Source: Acidovorax sp. 107 (GTDB taxonomy: Bacteria > Pseudomonadota > Gammaproteobacteria > Burkholderiales > Burkholderiaceae_C). Taken from it: a stretch of DNA of 64,000 nt. The notes beneath the pieces were generated by a model. The model ran no database searches. It saw only the letters and a program-made list of their open reading frames with translations, and was not told the DNA's origin. Both the position numbers and the translations under genes were made by a program. The stretch is taken from positions 2,358,501 through 2,422,500 of the forward strand of contig NZ_QBTZ01000001.1 in the NCBI RefSeq assembly GCF_003058055.1, read 5' to 3'. Positions 29,434-41,254 of the stretch are shown one piece after another (the stretch's first letter is position 1; each line of letters opens with the position of its first letter).

Positions 29434-30249
29434 GGCTACGCCTTCAGCATTGCTGCGCACCGTGCTGACGGTGTTGACCAGGCTTTGTTGCATGCGCTGC
29501 AAGGCGCTGAGCAGGTGCCCGGTTTCGTCCTTGGACTGCACGACGATCTGGCCGCTCAGGTCACCACTCGCCACGCGGTCAGCCGCTTCCACGGCCTGCG
29601 CCAGGGGGCGGGTGATGGAGCGGATGATGCTGACGGCCAGAAAGATCGCAATGCCAATGGCGAGTGCGCCCGCGATCAGCACATCCCGTTGCAACGCAGC
29701 CGCAGCCGCTTCGGCCCGTGCACCTGCGTCCGCAGTTTTAAGGGACTGAAACTCCATCTGCTCATCGATGGCGGCCATGTAGGCCCGCTGTGCGGGGCGA
29801 AGTTGCTCTTCCAGGAGCTTGAGGCCTTCGTCCCGTTGCCCTTGCTGAAGCAGTGCCAGGTATTGATCCCTCAGCTTCAGGAAATCAGCGCGCCGCTGCT
29901 GCATGCGCGTGAGGAGTTCCTTGCCTTTGTCAGAAACGAGCAATTCGTTGAGGGTTTTGTATTGCGCATCGATCTCCGCCGCAGAGGCAGAAATCTGGCT
30001 GGTGGCCGACTTCACGATCGATTCTTTGGTGAAGATCGCCAAATTGCGCACCTGAATGGCCTGCTCGTTCACTCCGTCATTGAGCACTCCCAGGGACTTG
30101 ATGATCTGCAGCCGGACATCAATCACTTCCTTGAGTTCTGTGCGCTGGTTGGCCGATCGCACCAGGCTCACCGCACCCAAAGTGGCCAGCAGAAGCACCA
30201 TGACGGCAAATGCCACGGCCAGCCGGGTTGAAATCTTTAACTGATTCAT
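28450..30249 (-). CDS. Methyl-accepting chemotaxis protein C
   Basis: A 599-residue receptor with TM1 at ~11-31, a helical periplasmic domain ([20 protein letters not shown] is near its start), TM2 at ~190-211, HAMP, and the signalling tip [20 protein letters not shown] near residue 366. The last ~328 residues, through the Ser/Pro/Ala-rich linker and the DDDWESF tail, are identical to receptor D, while the sensor halves are unrelated in detail. It lies downstream of cheW on the same strand with 150 bases between. The identical 3' half indicates recent gene conversion or duplication. Confidence 0.94.
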   Translation of the reverse strand: MNQLKISTRLAVAFAVMVLLLATLGAVSLVRSANQRTELKEVIDVRLQIIKSLGVLNDGVNEQAIQVRNLAIFTKESIVKSATSQISASAAEIDAQYKTLNELLVSDKGKELLTRMQQRRADFLKLRDQYLALLQQGQRDEGLKLLEEQLRPAQRAYMAAIDEQMEFQSLKTADAGARAEAAAAALQRDVLIAGALAIGIAIFLAVSIIRSITRPLAQAVEAADRVASGDLSGQIVVQSKDETGHLLSALQRMQQSLVNTVSTVRSNAEGVASASAQIASGNNDLSARTEQQASALEETAASMEELGSTVRQNADNARAANQLAVSASTVAVQGGDVVAEVVETMKGINASSNKIADIISVIDGIAFQTNILALNAAVEAARAGEQGRGFAVVAGEVRNLAGRSAEAAKEIKALITASVERVEQGTALVDKAGATMTEVVSAIRRVTDIMGEISAASSEQSAGVGQVGEAVTQMDQATQQNAALVEEMAAAASALNAQAGELVNAVAVFKLDASSTNSSYSQNRSTAAPARTPMAAPSYKAPARSTSLGSSAKSGSKPTASLAAPKASSAAPAAAAKAAAPSPAPAPKAGGSDDDWESF

Positions 30250-30399
30250 CCTTCTTCTCCTCTGGGTTGATGTTGTGGTGGTGATTAGCTAGAAGTTCGT
30301 TGACGAAACAAAAAAACCAAATCACCCTCAGGCAAGGCGCAAACCACGGCGATGTCTGGCGTCTTCAGGCAACGAATGTCCCACCCGGGACACCGTACG

Positions 30400-30933
30400 T
30401 TACCCGCGCGCAGCTTTTGTCACCAGCCCTATTTCGTCGCTGCTGAGCAACGCCTCGATGTCCATCACGATCAGCATGCGATCACCCAGGCTGGCAATGC
30501 CGGTGACAAAGGTCGGGTCCACATGGCCCTGCCGCTCGAACTGGGGCGTGGGCTTGATGAGGTCGGGCGTGAGTGAGACCACATCGGCCACCGCATCCAC
30601 CACCGCACCGATCACCGTGGCGCCAATGTCAAGAATGATGACCACGGTGAACTCGGTGTAGCTGGCCTCGGAGCACTGCAGCTTCACGCGCAGGTCCAGA
30701 ATGGGAACGATACGGCCGCGCAGGTCGATCACGCCCTTGATGAAATCCGGCGAATGCGCCAGACGTGTGGGCCGCTCGTACGACCGGATCTCCTGCACGT
30801 GCAAGATGTCGATGCCGTATTCCTCCGCCCCCAGGCGAAAAGTCAGGAATTCACGCGCGGCTGCCGTGTGGCCGGCAGCCCCTGCGCGGGATGTGGGGTG
30901 GGCAGCGGCGGGAGCAGCGGCAATAGCGGTCAT
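30400..30933 (-). CDS. cheW: Chemotaxis coupling protein CheW
   Basis: A 177-residue cytosolic adaptor between receptors and CheA. After an Ala-rich N-terminal stretch of ~27 residues comes the CheW domain: FLTFRLGAEEYGIDILHVQE, HSPDFIKGVIDLRGRIVPIL, DLRVKLQ and IGAVVDAVADVVSL. I chose the ATG at 30933; the frame is open far upstream without family-like sequence. It is the only signalling partner in this island (no cheA, cheR or cheB), so the main chemotaxis operon must be elsewhere. Confidence 0.92.
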   Translation of the reverse strand: MTAIAAAPAAAHPTSRAGAAGHTAAAREFLTFRLGAEEYGIDILHVQEIRSYERPTRLAHSPDFIKGVIDLRGRIVPILDLRVKLQCSEASYTEFTVVIILDIGATVIGAVVDAVADVVSLTPDLIKPTPQFERQGHVDPTFVTGIASLGDRMLIVMDIEALLSSDEIGLVTKAARG

Positions 30934-31202
30934 GGCACGGGCTTTCGGGCGGTTGGAGGGATGCGAACTGCGCCAGAACGCGGTGAACGCAAGAGCTATC
31001 CAAAGCATAGCAGTGCATGGTTGCAAAATGTGACATTCCTCGGCAATCCCCCCCTCCGGTTGAAGGGGACTGCACGGGGTACGGGCCAGGGCAATTGGAG
31101 AGCTTGCTCCATTTCGCGCCCTGCCTTGGTGCGCAAAAACTGCTACCGTCGCAGCAACCGCGTGCCCCGCCCGGCAGGCGCCCGTTTGGAAACGACGACC
31201 TG

Positions 31203-32012
31203 ATGCCTTTTTTCTCCGACCGCAAATCCACCGACCCGCACCACATGCCGCCGCCAAGCCTGCCCCTGCTGGCTCTGGAGCTGCGGGCACCGTGGGAGTT
31301 TGGCGCCGTGCTGCCCGCCTGGCCTGTGCTGCAGCGAGCCCCCCTGGGGGATGGGCACACGGTCATCGTGTTCCCGGGCCTCACGGCGGGTGACACCACC
31401 ACCCTGCCCCTGCGCCGCTACCTCGAATCGCGCAACTACAACACGCTGGGCTGGGGCCAGGGCCTGAACCTGGGGCCGCGCGAAGGCGTGCTGGAGACCG
31501 CCAAGGCCCAATTGCAGCAAGCGGCGGATGCCAGCGGCAACAAGGTGAGCCTGGTGGGCTGGAGCCTGGGCGGTATCTACGCCCGCGAGCTGGCCAAGGA
31601 GATGCCGGACCTGGTGCGCTGCGTGGTCACCCTGGGCACGCCGTTTGCAGGGCCACACACCTCCACCAACGCCTGGCGCATCTATCAATTCGCCAGCGGC
31701 CGCAGCATCGAGCGCGAGACCGAGAACTACAACCTGCCCGAGGCGCCCACCGTGCCCACCACCAGCATCTACTCGCGCACCGACGGCGTGGTGGCCTGGC
31801 GCGGCAGCATCCAGGCGCCCGCCGACCACAACCCCCACACCGAGAACATCGAAGTGGTGGCCAGCCACTTTGGCATCGGCCTGAACCCGAGCGCCTGGTG
31901 GGCCGTGGCCGACCGCCTGGGCCAGCCCCACGGGCCTGGCGTGGTGTGGCAACCCTTTCAGCGCCCCCAGTTGCCGGGGCTGCACTTGGTGTATCCCAAC
32001 CCGCACCGCTGA
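31203..32012 (+). CDS. Alpha/beta-hydrolase, lipase-like
   Basis: A 269-residue predicted serine hydrolase. The nucleophile elbow is GWSLGG (VSLVGWSLGGIYAREL), a candidate acid is the Asp of IYSRTDGVVAWRG, and a candidate base is the His of EVVASHFGIGLNP. No signal peptide is visible. I chose the ATG at 31203; an ATG 14 codons later (MPPPSLPLL) is possible. It sits in opposite orientation between receptor D and cheW, and the 269 bases before it also carry the cheW promoter. The substrate is unknown. Confidence 0.82.
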   Translation: MPFFSDRKSTDPHHMPPPSLPLLALELRAPWEFGAVLPAWPVLQRAPLGDGHTVIVFPGLTAGDTTTLPLRRYLESRNYNTLGWGQGLNLGPREGVLETAKAQLQQAADASGNKVSLVGWSLGGIYARELAKEMPDLVRCVVTLGTPFAGPHTSTNAWRIYQFASGRSIERETENYNLPEAPTVPTTSIYSRTDGVVAWRGSIQAPADHNPHTENIEVVASHFGIGLNPSAWWAVADRLGQPHGPGVVWQPFQRPQLPGLHLVYPNPHR

Positions 32013-32074
32013 CCAGGGCACAGACCGGATCACTGACCGGCCTGAATGGACGGCACGTTGCTAGGTGCCAGGCA

Positions 32075-32116
32075 AAAAAAAGCACGCAGAAGGTAGCCCC
32101 TCTGCGTGCTTCTTCA
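32075..32116. terminator. Terminator between hydrolase and receptor D
   Basis: The stem AGCACGCAGA / TCTGCGTGCT is preceded by an A-run. It serves the convergent ends of the hydrolase and receptor D and is the second copy of the element at 28317. Confidence 0.8.
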
Positions 32117-33191
32117 CTTCTGTTTTGATAGCTATCAGCGCATGATCTACCTGCGCTTGCGGCCGTTTTGACCTGAATTCTTCATACCGAGACCTGTCTG
32201 GCCCTCGTCAGAAGCTCTCCCAGTCGTCGTCGCTTCCCCCTGCCTTGGGCGCCGGGGCCGGGCTGGGCGCGGCAGCTTTGGCTGCTGCTGCTGGGGCTGC
32301 GCTGCTGGCCTTGGGCGCTGCCAGGCTGGCGGTGGGTTTGCTGCCGCTCTTGGCGCTGCTGCCCAGGCTGGTGCTGCGGGCCGGGGCTTTGTAGCTAGGC
32401 GCTGCCATGGGGGTGCGGGCGGGGGCTGCTGTGCTGCGATTCTGGCTGTAGCTGCTGTTCGTGCTGCTGGCGTCGAGCTTGAACACGGCCACGGCATTGA
32501 CCAGTTCGCCGGCCTGGGCGTTCAGTGCGCTGGCGGCAGCGGCCATTTCCTCCACCAGGGCGGCGTTTTGCTGGGTGGCCTGGTCCATCTGGGTGACGGC
32601 TTCTCCCACTTGGCCTACACCTGCGCTTTGTTCGCTGCTGGCGGCGCTGATTTCTCCCATGATGTCGGTCACGCGGCGGATGGCGCTGACGACTTCAGTC
32701 ATGGTGGCTCCTGCCTTGTCCACCAATGCCGTGCCTTGTTCCACGCGTTCCACGCTGGCGGTGATGAGGGCTTTGATTTCCTTGGCGGCTTCTGCGCTGC
32801 GCCCTGCCAGGTTGCGTACTTCTCCGGCCACCACGGCAAAGCCCCGTCCTTGTTCGCCTGCACGGGCGGCTTCCACGGCGGCGTTGAGCGCCAAAATGTT
32901 GGTCTGGAAGGCGATGCCGTCGATGACGCTGATGATGTCTGCAATCTTGTTGCTGCTGGCGTTGATGCCTTTCATGGTCTCGACGACTTCGGCTACGACG
33001 TCTCCGCCTTGTACGGCCACGGTGCTGGCGCTGACGGCCAGCTGGTTGGCGGCGCGGGCGTTGTCGGCGTTCTGGCGCACGGTGGAGCCCAGTTCTTCCA
33101 TCGACGCTGCCGTTTCTTCCAGCGCGCTGGCCTGCTGTTCTGTACGGGCGCTCAGGTCGTTATTGCCTGAGGCGATCTGCGCACTGGCTGA
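32077..33191 (-). repeat. Long direct repeat, copy 2 (3' half of receptor D)
   Basis: Partner of 28319-29433. At the receptor-internal end, identity breaks abruptly after GCACTGGCTGA: the next bases differ and the two HAMP regions diverge. Confidence 0.9.
32121..32172 (+). repeat. Dispersed TTGATAGCT repeat after receptor D
   Basis: Same as the copy at 28363 except for one base (CATGATCTACC versus CATGATTTACC). It is carried within the long direct repeat. Confidence 0.8.
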
Positions 33192-34043
33192 CGCTACCCC
33201 TTCGGCGTTGCTGCGCACGCCTGACACCACACGCGCCAGGTTGGCCCGCATGTCGCCCAGTGCATTCAGCAGCTGGCCCATTTCATCCTTGCCGCCCGAA
33301 GGCACCTCGGTCGCCAGGTCACCATCGGCAATCGCGAGGGCGGCCAGCACCGCATGGTGGGCGGGGCGCGTCACGGCGCGGGTGATGGCCACGCCCAGTA
33401 CCGCAGCCAGGGCCACGCACAGGGCCAGCGTGCCCAGCACCCAGATACGCGCCCCGGTGAACACCCGCTGCGCCTCGTCATTGGCCCGCAGGGCGGCTTC
33501 CGAATTGATCTTTTGCAGCTCGCCCAGGGTTTCGGCAACAGCCACAAAGGCCGACTCCGATTCGCCCGAATACAGCATGCCCAACGCATCGGCGGTGAGC
33601 TCCATGGTCTCGGCGGTGCTGAAGTCCACGCCTTTGGCAATGTCCGCCAGCTTGTCCTGCAAGACCACATAGGCCGCCTTGCGCGTCTTGTAGGCCTGAA
33701 AAACCTCGCGCTCCTTGGGCATGTCGATGAGCGGCTCGTAGATCGCTTCCACACGGGTCAGGTCCTTGTGGCGCTGTGCCACCTGCTCGCCAAAGGCCTT
33801 GACCTCGGCCGCACTGCGCGCCGTGACCATGCCCGCCTCGGCACGGCGCATGCGATTGAGGAGCACACGCAATTCGCCCGTTTGCGTGACGCTGGGCAGC
33901 AGGTTGGTGGCGATCTCCTCGGCGTTGGCGTGGATGCGGGACATTTGTACCAGCGCAATGGCGCCGAGCAAGGCGGTCAGCAATACCACCACCAGGAAAC
34001 CCGCCGCCAGCTTCACACCGATGCGCAGATCAGAAATTTTCAT
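32208..34043 (-). CDS. Methyl-accepting chemotaxis protein D
   Basis: A 611-residue receptor starting [22 protein letters not shown]1 is at ~12-34, the periplasmic sensor looks like a Tar-type four-helix bundle ([20 protein letters not shown]), TM2 is at ~198-220, then HAMP and the tip near residue 378. From about residue 284 to the DDDWESF end it is identical to receptor C at both protein and DNA level. The sensor half is its own. It ends against a bidirectional terminator shared with the convergent hydrolase. Confidence 0.94.
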   Translation of the reverse strand: MKISDLRIGVKLAAGFLVVVLLTALLGAIALVQMSRIHANAEEIATNLLPSVTQTGELRVLLNRMRRAEAGMVTARSAAEVKAFGEQVAQRHKDLTRVEAIYEPLIDMPKEREVFQAYKTRKAAYVVLQDKLADIAKGVDFSTAETMELTADALGMLYSGESESAFVAVAETLGELQKINSEAALRANDEAQRVFTGARIWVLGTLALCVALAAVLGVAITRAVTRPAHHAVLAALAIADGDLATEVPSGGKDEMGQLLNALGDMRANLARVVSGVRSNAEGVASASAQIASGNNDLSARTEQQASALEETAASMEELGSTVRQNADNARAANQLAVSASTVAVQGGDVVAEVVETMKGINASSNKIADIISVIDGIAFQTNILALNAAVEAARAGEQGRGFAVVAGEVRNLAGRSAEAAKEIKALITASVERVEQGTALVDKAGATMTEVVSAIRRVTDIMGEISAASSEQSAGVGQVGEAVTQMDQATQQNAALVEEMAAAASALNAQAGELVNAVAVFKLDASSTNSSYSQNRSTAAPARTPMAAPSYKAPARSTSLGSSAKSGSKPTASLAAPKASSAAPAAAAKAAAPSPAPAPKAGGSDDDWESF

Positions 34044-34162
34044 GAATCACCTCAAAGTACCTCGAAACACCGGGACAGCCGCAGCCGTGTAACCAAATGC
34101 AGTCTATCAGCGCCCTCCACCCGGACTCGCCTGGCCTGCCTCACCCCGCACGGGTTCCAACT

Positions 34163-34205
34163 GCAAAAAAAAGCACGCCATCCATGGCGGATGGCGTGCT
34201 TTTAA
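34163..34205 (-). terminator. Terminator of ppa
   Basis: The stem AAGCACGCCATCC / GGATGGCGTGCTT, with centre ATGGC, is flanked by an A-run on the left and TTTT on the right. It lies 44 bases after the ppa stop. A smaller hairpin CCGGTGC/GCACCGG (34217-34235) lies between. Confidence 0.88.
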
Positions 34206-34248
34206 TTTAATAGCAACCGGTGCATGAAGCACCGGCGCCAGAGGCCTA

Positions 34249-34785
34249 TCAGGCTTGCGACTTCTTGTAGCTCTCGATGCCGTCGGTGACTTCCTTCTTG
34301 GCGGCGTCGATGCCTTCCCAGCCCAGCACCTTGACCCACTTGCCCTTTTCCAGGTCCTTGTAGTGCTCGAAGAAGTGGGCGATGGCGTTGCGGCGCATGG
34401 CGTTCACGTCGTCGATGTTCTTCCAGTGGTCGTACATGGGCAGGATCTTGGAGGTGGGCACGGCAATCACCTTGCCATCCACGCCAGCCTCGTCTTCCAT
34501 CATCAGAATGCCCAGAGGGCGGCAGGGCACGACCACACCGGGGAACAGCGGGTAAGGCGTGATCACCAGCACATCGACCGGGTCGCCGTCACCCGACAGC
34601 GTCTGCGGCACATACCCGTAGTTGGTGGGGTAGTGCATGGCCGTGGTCATGAAACGGTCCACAAAAATAGCGCCCGATTCCTTGTCCACCTCGTACTTGA
34701 TCGGGTCGGCGTTCATCGGGATCTCGATGACGACGTTGAAGCTGTCAGGGACGTTCTTGCCTGGGGGGACGTTGTTGAGGGACAT
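34249..34785 (-). CDS. ppa: Inorganic pyrophosphatase (family I)
   Basis: A 178-residue cytosolic enzyme that hydrolyses pyrophosphate and pulls biosynthetic reactions forward. The substrate and metal-site motifs are present: [37 protein letters not shown] (the signature with its aspartates) and KVIAVP. I chose the ATG at 34785 ([16 protein letters not shown]). It is divergent from hppA, the membrane pyrophosphatase, so both ways of using pyrophosphate sit side by side and may share the 256-base control region. Confidence 0.96.
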   Translation of the reverse strand: MSLNNVPPGKNVPDSFNVVIEIPMNADPIKYEVDKESGAIFVDRFMTTAMHYPTNYGYVPQTLSGDGDPVDVLVITPYPLFPGVVVPCRPLGILMMEDEAGVDGKVIAVPTSKILPMYDHWKNIDDVNAMRRNAIAHFFEHYKDLEKGKWVKVLGWEGIDAAKKEVTDGIESYKKSQA

Positions 34786-35041
34786 GTCTTTGGATAGTGG
34801 TTTGTTGACGATAACCCGCGAGGCCTTCGGCGCTGATGCAGCGCAACGAAGCGTCGGGATTAACCCTGATTTTAGGCGCACGCCCCTTTCTGCCCGCTTG
34901 CAAACCGGCGTTTGCCTGTAAATTGGGCCTGTTGGCCAATCGGCTCCTGCGCGAAACGCATGGGTAGCACGAGGAAGCAACGCAGCGGGGAAGCCACCGA
35001 TGCGTTGGTCCCCCTCCGTGCAACACACCAAGGAGAATTGA

Positions 35042-37123
<2,082 letters not shown>

Positions 37124-37141
37124 AGCCTCCGCACCACCGTC

Positions 37142-37168
37142 AAAAAGGGGCCTTGGGCCCCTTTTTGA
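37142..37168 (+). terminator. Terminator after hppA
   Basis: Stem AAAAAGGGGCC / GGCCCCTTTTT with a three-base loop TTG, 18 bases after the hppA stop. The symmetric A and T runs make it usable in both directions. Confidence 0.9.
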
Positions 37169-37220
37169 CGCGTAATATTGCACCCACTACAGCAGCCACC
37201 GGTACCCAGTCCCACTGAAG

Positions 37221-39575
37221 ATGGCCTTGACACCCACCGCCCCGACCGGCAGCCCCGCTGCACCCCAGCAGCGCATCGTCCAGATCGCGCTCACCCAGGC
37301 CCGGCCTGTGGTGGAGCGCGTCATCGAGACCACGCGCATGTCCCTGCAGTCGCGCCTGGACAGTGCCCGCACCCCCGGCGAGCACCACGCGATGCAGGAG
37401 GCACGCCAGCAGCTGATGCGGCTGGCATCGGTGATGGCAGAGCGCTACCCCGACGCACTGCGCAAGTCCCTGGACCAGGACACCGCACAGGGCGACGACA
37501 AGCCCACGCGCTCCCTGTTCACCGTGCACTTTGACGACCTCGAACTGATGGACGAGGCGCAGATCAACGACAGTGTGGAGCGCGCCCGCGCCCGGCAAGT
37601 GCTGATCTCTGCAGTGGAGGGGCCACTGGCCGACCTGGACGCACTGGTGTGCGCCGCCCAAGGCCTGCCCAGAGTGCAGCCCGAGCACAACCCGCTGCGG
37701 CCCGACGTCTTCTTGCAGGCCCTGCAGTCCGTGGTGTCGCAGATGCAGGTCACGCCCCAAGTGCGCCACGACTGGATGGGGCTGATGGCCCAGGCACTGG
37801 GCGCCGAGCTGCGCAGCCTGTACCTGGCGCAAATCGACCAGCTCAAGCAAAGCGGCGTGAAGCCAGTGGGCTATGCCATGCGGCAGGCCACGGGCGAGGT
37901 GGTCTATGTGGCTCCCGCCGATGGAGGGGTGTCACCCGGCTTCGCGGCCGACAACGACCTGTCTTCTGCGTCAACCAGCACGGGCGACCCGCTGCTGACG
38001 CTGGATCGCCTGCGCCGTCTGCTGCTGGGCGAGTTCAACGAGGCACCCGCGCCTGCCGATGTGCATGCAGTCACCGGCGATAGCCAGGAATCGTTTGCTG
38101 ACCGGTTTGCGCGCGAGTTCGAGCACCCTGGGGAAGGCCTGCCACCCATCGACCCACCGGCCACGGATTTTGCGATGACGGTGCCTGCAGCGTTTGAGGC
38201 GCTGCAAGAGATGAACCAGGTCGGCCAGATGATGGAACGCCTGGGCACACCGCGCGCGCCCGCTGGCAGCGGTGCAGACGGCAACCCTGCAGCCGCACAG
38301 CGGCAGCAGGTACAGGGCCTGGGCCAGGCCTTGAGCATGGAGGTGGTGGCGCTGATGGTGGATAACATCGCACGCGATACCCGGCTGCTGTGGCCGGTGC
38401 AGCAGTTCATCCGCGCACTGGAGCCTGCGCTGATGCAACTGGCGCTGGTCGACCCCCGCTTTTTCAGCCACAAGGAGCATGCCGCGCGCTGCCTGTTGCA
38501 GGACATCACCGACCGCAGCCTGGCCTTCAACAGCCCCGAAGCCCCGGGTTTCCAGAGCTTCATGCGGTCGCTCATGCACATTGCCGGCCCGCTGGCCACC
38601 GCCACCATCGACAGCGCCGATGACTTTGAGCAAGTGCTGCAGCAGCTGCACGCCAAATGGGCCGAGAAAGACCAGGCGCTCAAGCAGGAGCGCCAGCGCG
38701 CGATCGAAGCCCTGCAGCATGTAGAGCAGCGCCATCTGCTGGCCGCGCAGATATCGCGCGAGATCTGGCTGCTGCCAGACATCGGCAAAGTGCCCGACGC
38801 CATCTCGCGCTTTCTGCTGGGCCCCTGGGCCCAGGTCATGGCGGAGGCCCGTCTGTCCGTCAAGCCGGGCACGACCGACCCGGGCCGGTACCAGGAACTG
38901 GTGGATGCACTGATCTGGAGTGTGCAGCCCGGGCTGACACGCGCGAACACCGGCCAGCTCGCCCGCCTGCTGCCCAAACTGCTGCCCAAACTGCGCGAAG
39001 GCCTGGCGTCCATCGACTACCCAGCCGACCGCACGGAGGCGGTGTTTGAGCTGCTGATGCAACTGCACCAGCAGGCCTTCACACCCGGGCCGCGAGTGGC
39101 CGCGCCGTCCCCATCGCCTGCAGCAGCTCTCGCGGCACCCGGCGCGGAGCCACCACAACCGGCCCCCCTGGACGAGGACGACCCCTGGGTGGCGCCCTCG
39201 GAAGCGAGGGAGTCAGGCTACATGGACGTCTCGCAGGCGCCCGAGTCCGAAGAGGGCGATGCCGGCGCCGAGGCGGAGCCCAGCGTCGCAGCAGCCCTGT
39301 CTTTGACCCCCGCCACCATCACGGTGGGTACCTGGGTCAACCTGCAGGTCGCCGGCCAGTGGGAGCGCACCCAGCTGTCCTGGATCGGCTCGCATGGCAA
39401 CCTGTTCCTGTTCACCAGCGCCTCCGGCCGAACGCAGTCCATGACCCTGCGGCTGCTGGACCGGCTGCTGCTGCAAGGTGCCGTCCAGGTGCTGGCCGAG
39501 CAGACCGTGGTGGACAACGCCCTGGACGCCGTGGCCCAGACGGCCATGCACAACAGCGTGGAAAGCAGGCACTGA
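37221..39575 (+). CDS. DUF1631 family protein
   Basis: A 784-residue, mainly helical cytosolic protein without signal peptide or membrane helix. Recognisable stretches include SLFTVHFDDLELMDEAQIND, NPLRPDVFLQALQ, MTLRLLDRLLLQGAVQVLAE and QLSWIGSHGNLFLFTSASGR at the C-terminal end. A Pro/Ala/Glu-rich linker (about 625-695) separates the main part from a small C-terminal beta-rich part that may be PilZ-like; that last point is a guess. The family has no established function that I know of. It stands alone behind the hppA terminator. Confidence 0.75.
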   Translation: MALTPTAPTGSPAAPQQRIVQIALTQARPVVERVIETTRMSLQSRLDSARTPGEHHAMQEARQQLMRLASVMAERYPDALRKSLDQDTAQGDDKPTRSLFTVHFDDLELMDEAQINDSVERARARQVLISAVEGPLADLDALVCAAQGLPRVQPEHNPLRPDVFLQALQSVVSQMQVTPQVRHDWMGLMAQALGAELRSLYLAQIDQLKQSGVKPVGYAMRQATGEVVYVAPADGGVSPGFAADNDLSSASTSTGDPLLTLDRLRRLLLGEFNEAPAPADVHAVTGDSQESFADRFAREFEHPGEGLPPIDPPATDFAMTVPAAFEALQEMNQVGQMMERLGTPRAPAGSGADGNPAAAQRQQVQGLGQALSMEVVALMVDNIARDTRLLWPVQQFIRALEPALMQLALVDPRFFSHKEHAARCLLQDITDRSLAFNSPEAPGFQSFMRSLMHIAGPLATATIDSADDFEQVLQQLHAKWAEKDQALKQERQRAIEALQHVEQRHLLAAQISREIWLLPDIGKVPDAISRFLLGPWAQVMAEARLSVKPGTTDPGRYQELVDALIWSVQPGLTRANTGQLARLLPKLLPKLREGLASIDYPADRTEAVFELLMQLHQQAFTPGPRVAAPSPSPAAALAAPGAEPPQPAPLDEDDPWVAPSEARESGYMDVSQAPESEEGDAGAEAEPSVAAALSLTPATITVGTWVNLQVAGQWERTQLSWIGSHGNLFLFTSASGRTQSMTLRLLDRLLLQGAVQVLAEQTVVDNALDAVAQTAMHNSVESRH

Positions 39576-39603
39576 CGGCAACGTGCCGGATTTCACACAC
39601 CGA

Positions 39604-39746
39604 CACCTTGGAACTTGTACTTACCGCCTGCACAACAGGAGTGGTCAAACACCGCAGACGGTGATAACCTGTTTCCATCACTCCAAGGCTTTGCAGGATT
39701 CAGGGGAATTTGTCAGGGCCTTAGCCCGCTTTGGCGGGCTTTTTTC
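39604..39746 (+). other. 3' region with nested hairpins and a terminator
   Basis: AACAGG (39634-39639) can pair with CCTGTT around an inner CACCG/CGGTG hairpin, and the segment ends in a strong terminator (AGCCCGC TTTG GCGGGC then Ts, 39722-39743). A second CCCGC TTTG GCGGG follows at about 39753-39766. It may be the DUF1631 3' end or a separate small RNA. Confidence 0.35.
39720..39745 (+). terminator. Terminator downstream of DUF1631 gene
   Basis: The seven-base stem AGCCCGC/GCGGGCT with loop TTTG is followed by six Ts. Confidence 0.85.
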
Positions 39747-39811
39747 TGTGCGTCCCGCTTTGGCGGGTTTGGTTGCGGCTGTCCTGCGCCAACAGAAGCA
39801 GCAGCAGCGGT

Positions 39812-41254
39812 TCAGCGAGAAGTCGCCGCAGGCAGCCAGAGCGTCGCACGCAAACCGCCCAATCCCGCAGGCTCCAGATCCAGCCGCCCCCCATACAGTG
39901 CCGCCAGCTCCTGCACGATGGCCAGGCCCAGCCCTGTACCAGGCACGGTTTCGTCCAGGCGCACGCCGCGTTCCAGCGCTTGCGCACGTTGTGCGGGATC
40001 AATGCCGGGGCCGTCGTCCTCCACCGTGATCACCAGCTGGCGCTGCGCGGCATCCACGCCGAGGGGCAACGCCTGCGCTTGCAGCCGTACCGCAGACCGA
40101 GCCCATTTGCAGGCGTTGTCCAGCAAGTTGCCCAGCATTTCCTGCAGGTCCTGCGCCTCACCCGCGAAGAACAGCGGCGCTGGGGACGGATCGGCGCTGA
40201 TGTCCAGCCCCCTGTCTGCGTGCACCTTGTTCATGACGCGTACCAGGCCTTCCACCACCGGCTGCAGCGCGGTACGCTGCCCCGGCAGGTGCGCAGACGC
40301 GGCCACCCGCGACCGGGCCAGATGCCAGTCAATGTGCCGACGTGACACCAGCACCTGCTCACGCACCAGAGCCGCCAGCGCCGCACCATCAGCGGGTGGT
40401 TGCGCACAGGCCGCGTTCTCCAGCACCGTGAGGGGCGTTTTGAGCGCATGTGCCAGGTTGCCCGCCTGCGTGCGTGCGCGCTCCACCACTTCGGCATAGC
40501 GCCGCAGCACCGCATTGAAGTCATCGACCAGTGGCTGCACCTCGGCGGGGAAGCTGCCCTGCAGTTGCGGAGCGCGGGCCTCTTGCACATCTTGCACCGC
40601 GCGCTGCAGTACCTGCAAGGGCTTGAGCCCCACCGCCACCTGTGCCCAGGCAGCCGCGGCCAGCAACACCAACAGCGCCGCGAGTGACAGCGCCAGCACC
40701 CCGGTAAACCGGGCCGTGGCTGCCTGCGTGGCCTGCAGGTCGGCGGCCACAATGAGGCGCCAACGGGCTTCATGCGTGCCTTCGGCGCGCACAGTGCGCT
40801 CCAGCACCAGCAAAGGCGCGCCCTGCGGGCCTGCCATCTCATGCACATGCACGGCGCCATCGGCCAAGGCGTCTACCTGCAACGCCAGGCTGGTGTCCCA
40901 CAACGAGCGCGAGCGCAGCACTCCGGCCCGCCCCTGCCCATCGGGTGCCATGGCGTCCACCTGCCAATACAGGCCCGAATAGGGCTTGAGCCAGCGCGGG
41001 TCCGACAGCGCCTCGGCGGCAATCACTGGCTGCCCCTGCGCATCAAACTCCAGGCGGGCCGTGAGCTGGTCCAGCTGCAGCTGCAGCGCGGCTTGAAACT
41101 GCTGCTGGACATGCTCGCGAAACAACCCGCTCAGCACCAGCCCAGCCAGCACCATGGCCACAGCCACCCCCGCCAGCGTGACGGCCAGCAGCCGCACCCG
41201 CAACGACCGGAACCAGTGCACGGGCGGCGCAGGTGGCGTACCTGGCGAGCTCAT
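39812..41254 (-). CDS. Sensor histidine kinase (PhoQ/QseC-like)
   Basis: A 480-residue membrane kinase with TM1 at ~22-46, a periplasmic sensor of about 135 residues, TM2 at ~183-206, a HAMP-like region, then the H-box NLAHALKTPLTVLENAA with His269, the N-box GNLLDNACKWA, G1 VEDDGPGID and G2 GTGLGLAIVQEL. The H-box form 'AHALKTPL' resembles PhoQ. The start overlaps the response-regulator stop by four bases (ATGA), so the pair is co-translated. The PepSY gene upstream and the divergent cytochromes suggest it may control that electron chain. Confidence 0.93.
   Translation of the reverse strand: MSSPGTPPAPPVHWFRSLRVRLLAVTLAGVAVAMVLAGLVLSGLFREHVQQQFQAALQLQLDQLTARLEFDAQGQPVIAAEALSDPRWLKPYSGLYWQVDAMAPDGQGRAGVLRSRSLWDTSLALQVDALADGAVHVHEMAGPQGAPLLVLERTVRAEGTHEARWRLIVAADLQATQAATARFTGVLALSLAALLVLLAAAAWAQVAVGLKPLQVLQRAVQDVQEARAPQLQGSFPAEVQPLVDDFNAVLRRYAEVVERARTQAGNLAHALKTPLTVLENAACAQPPADGAALAALVREQVLVSRRHIDWHLARSRVAASAHLPGQRTALQPVVEGLVRVMNKVHADRGLDISADPSPAPLFFAGEAQDLQEMLGNLLDNACKWARSAVRLQAQALPLGVDAAQRQLVITVEDDGPGIDPAQRAQALERGVRLDETVPGTGLGLAIVQELAALYGGRLDLEPAGLGGLRATLWLPAATSR

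Noticed and set aside
25670-34248. Sigma-28 (flagellar) promoters for the receptor genes
   Set aside because: I looked for TAAA-N15-GCCGATAA-like sequence upstream of the receptor genes and cheW and saw no acceptable match.
39771-40499. Plus-strand frames opposite the sensor kinase 3' end
   Set aside because: They are complements of the kinase ATPase domain with Cys/Arg/Ser-rich composition.
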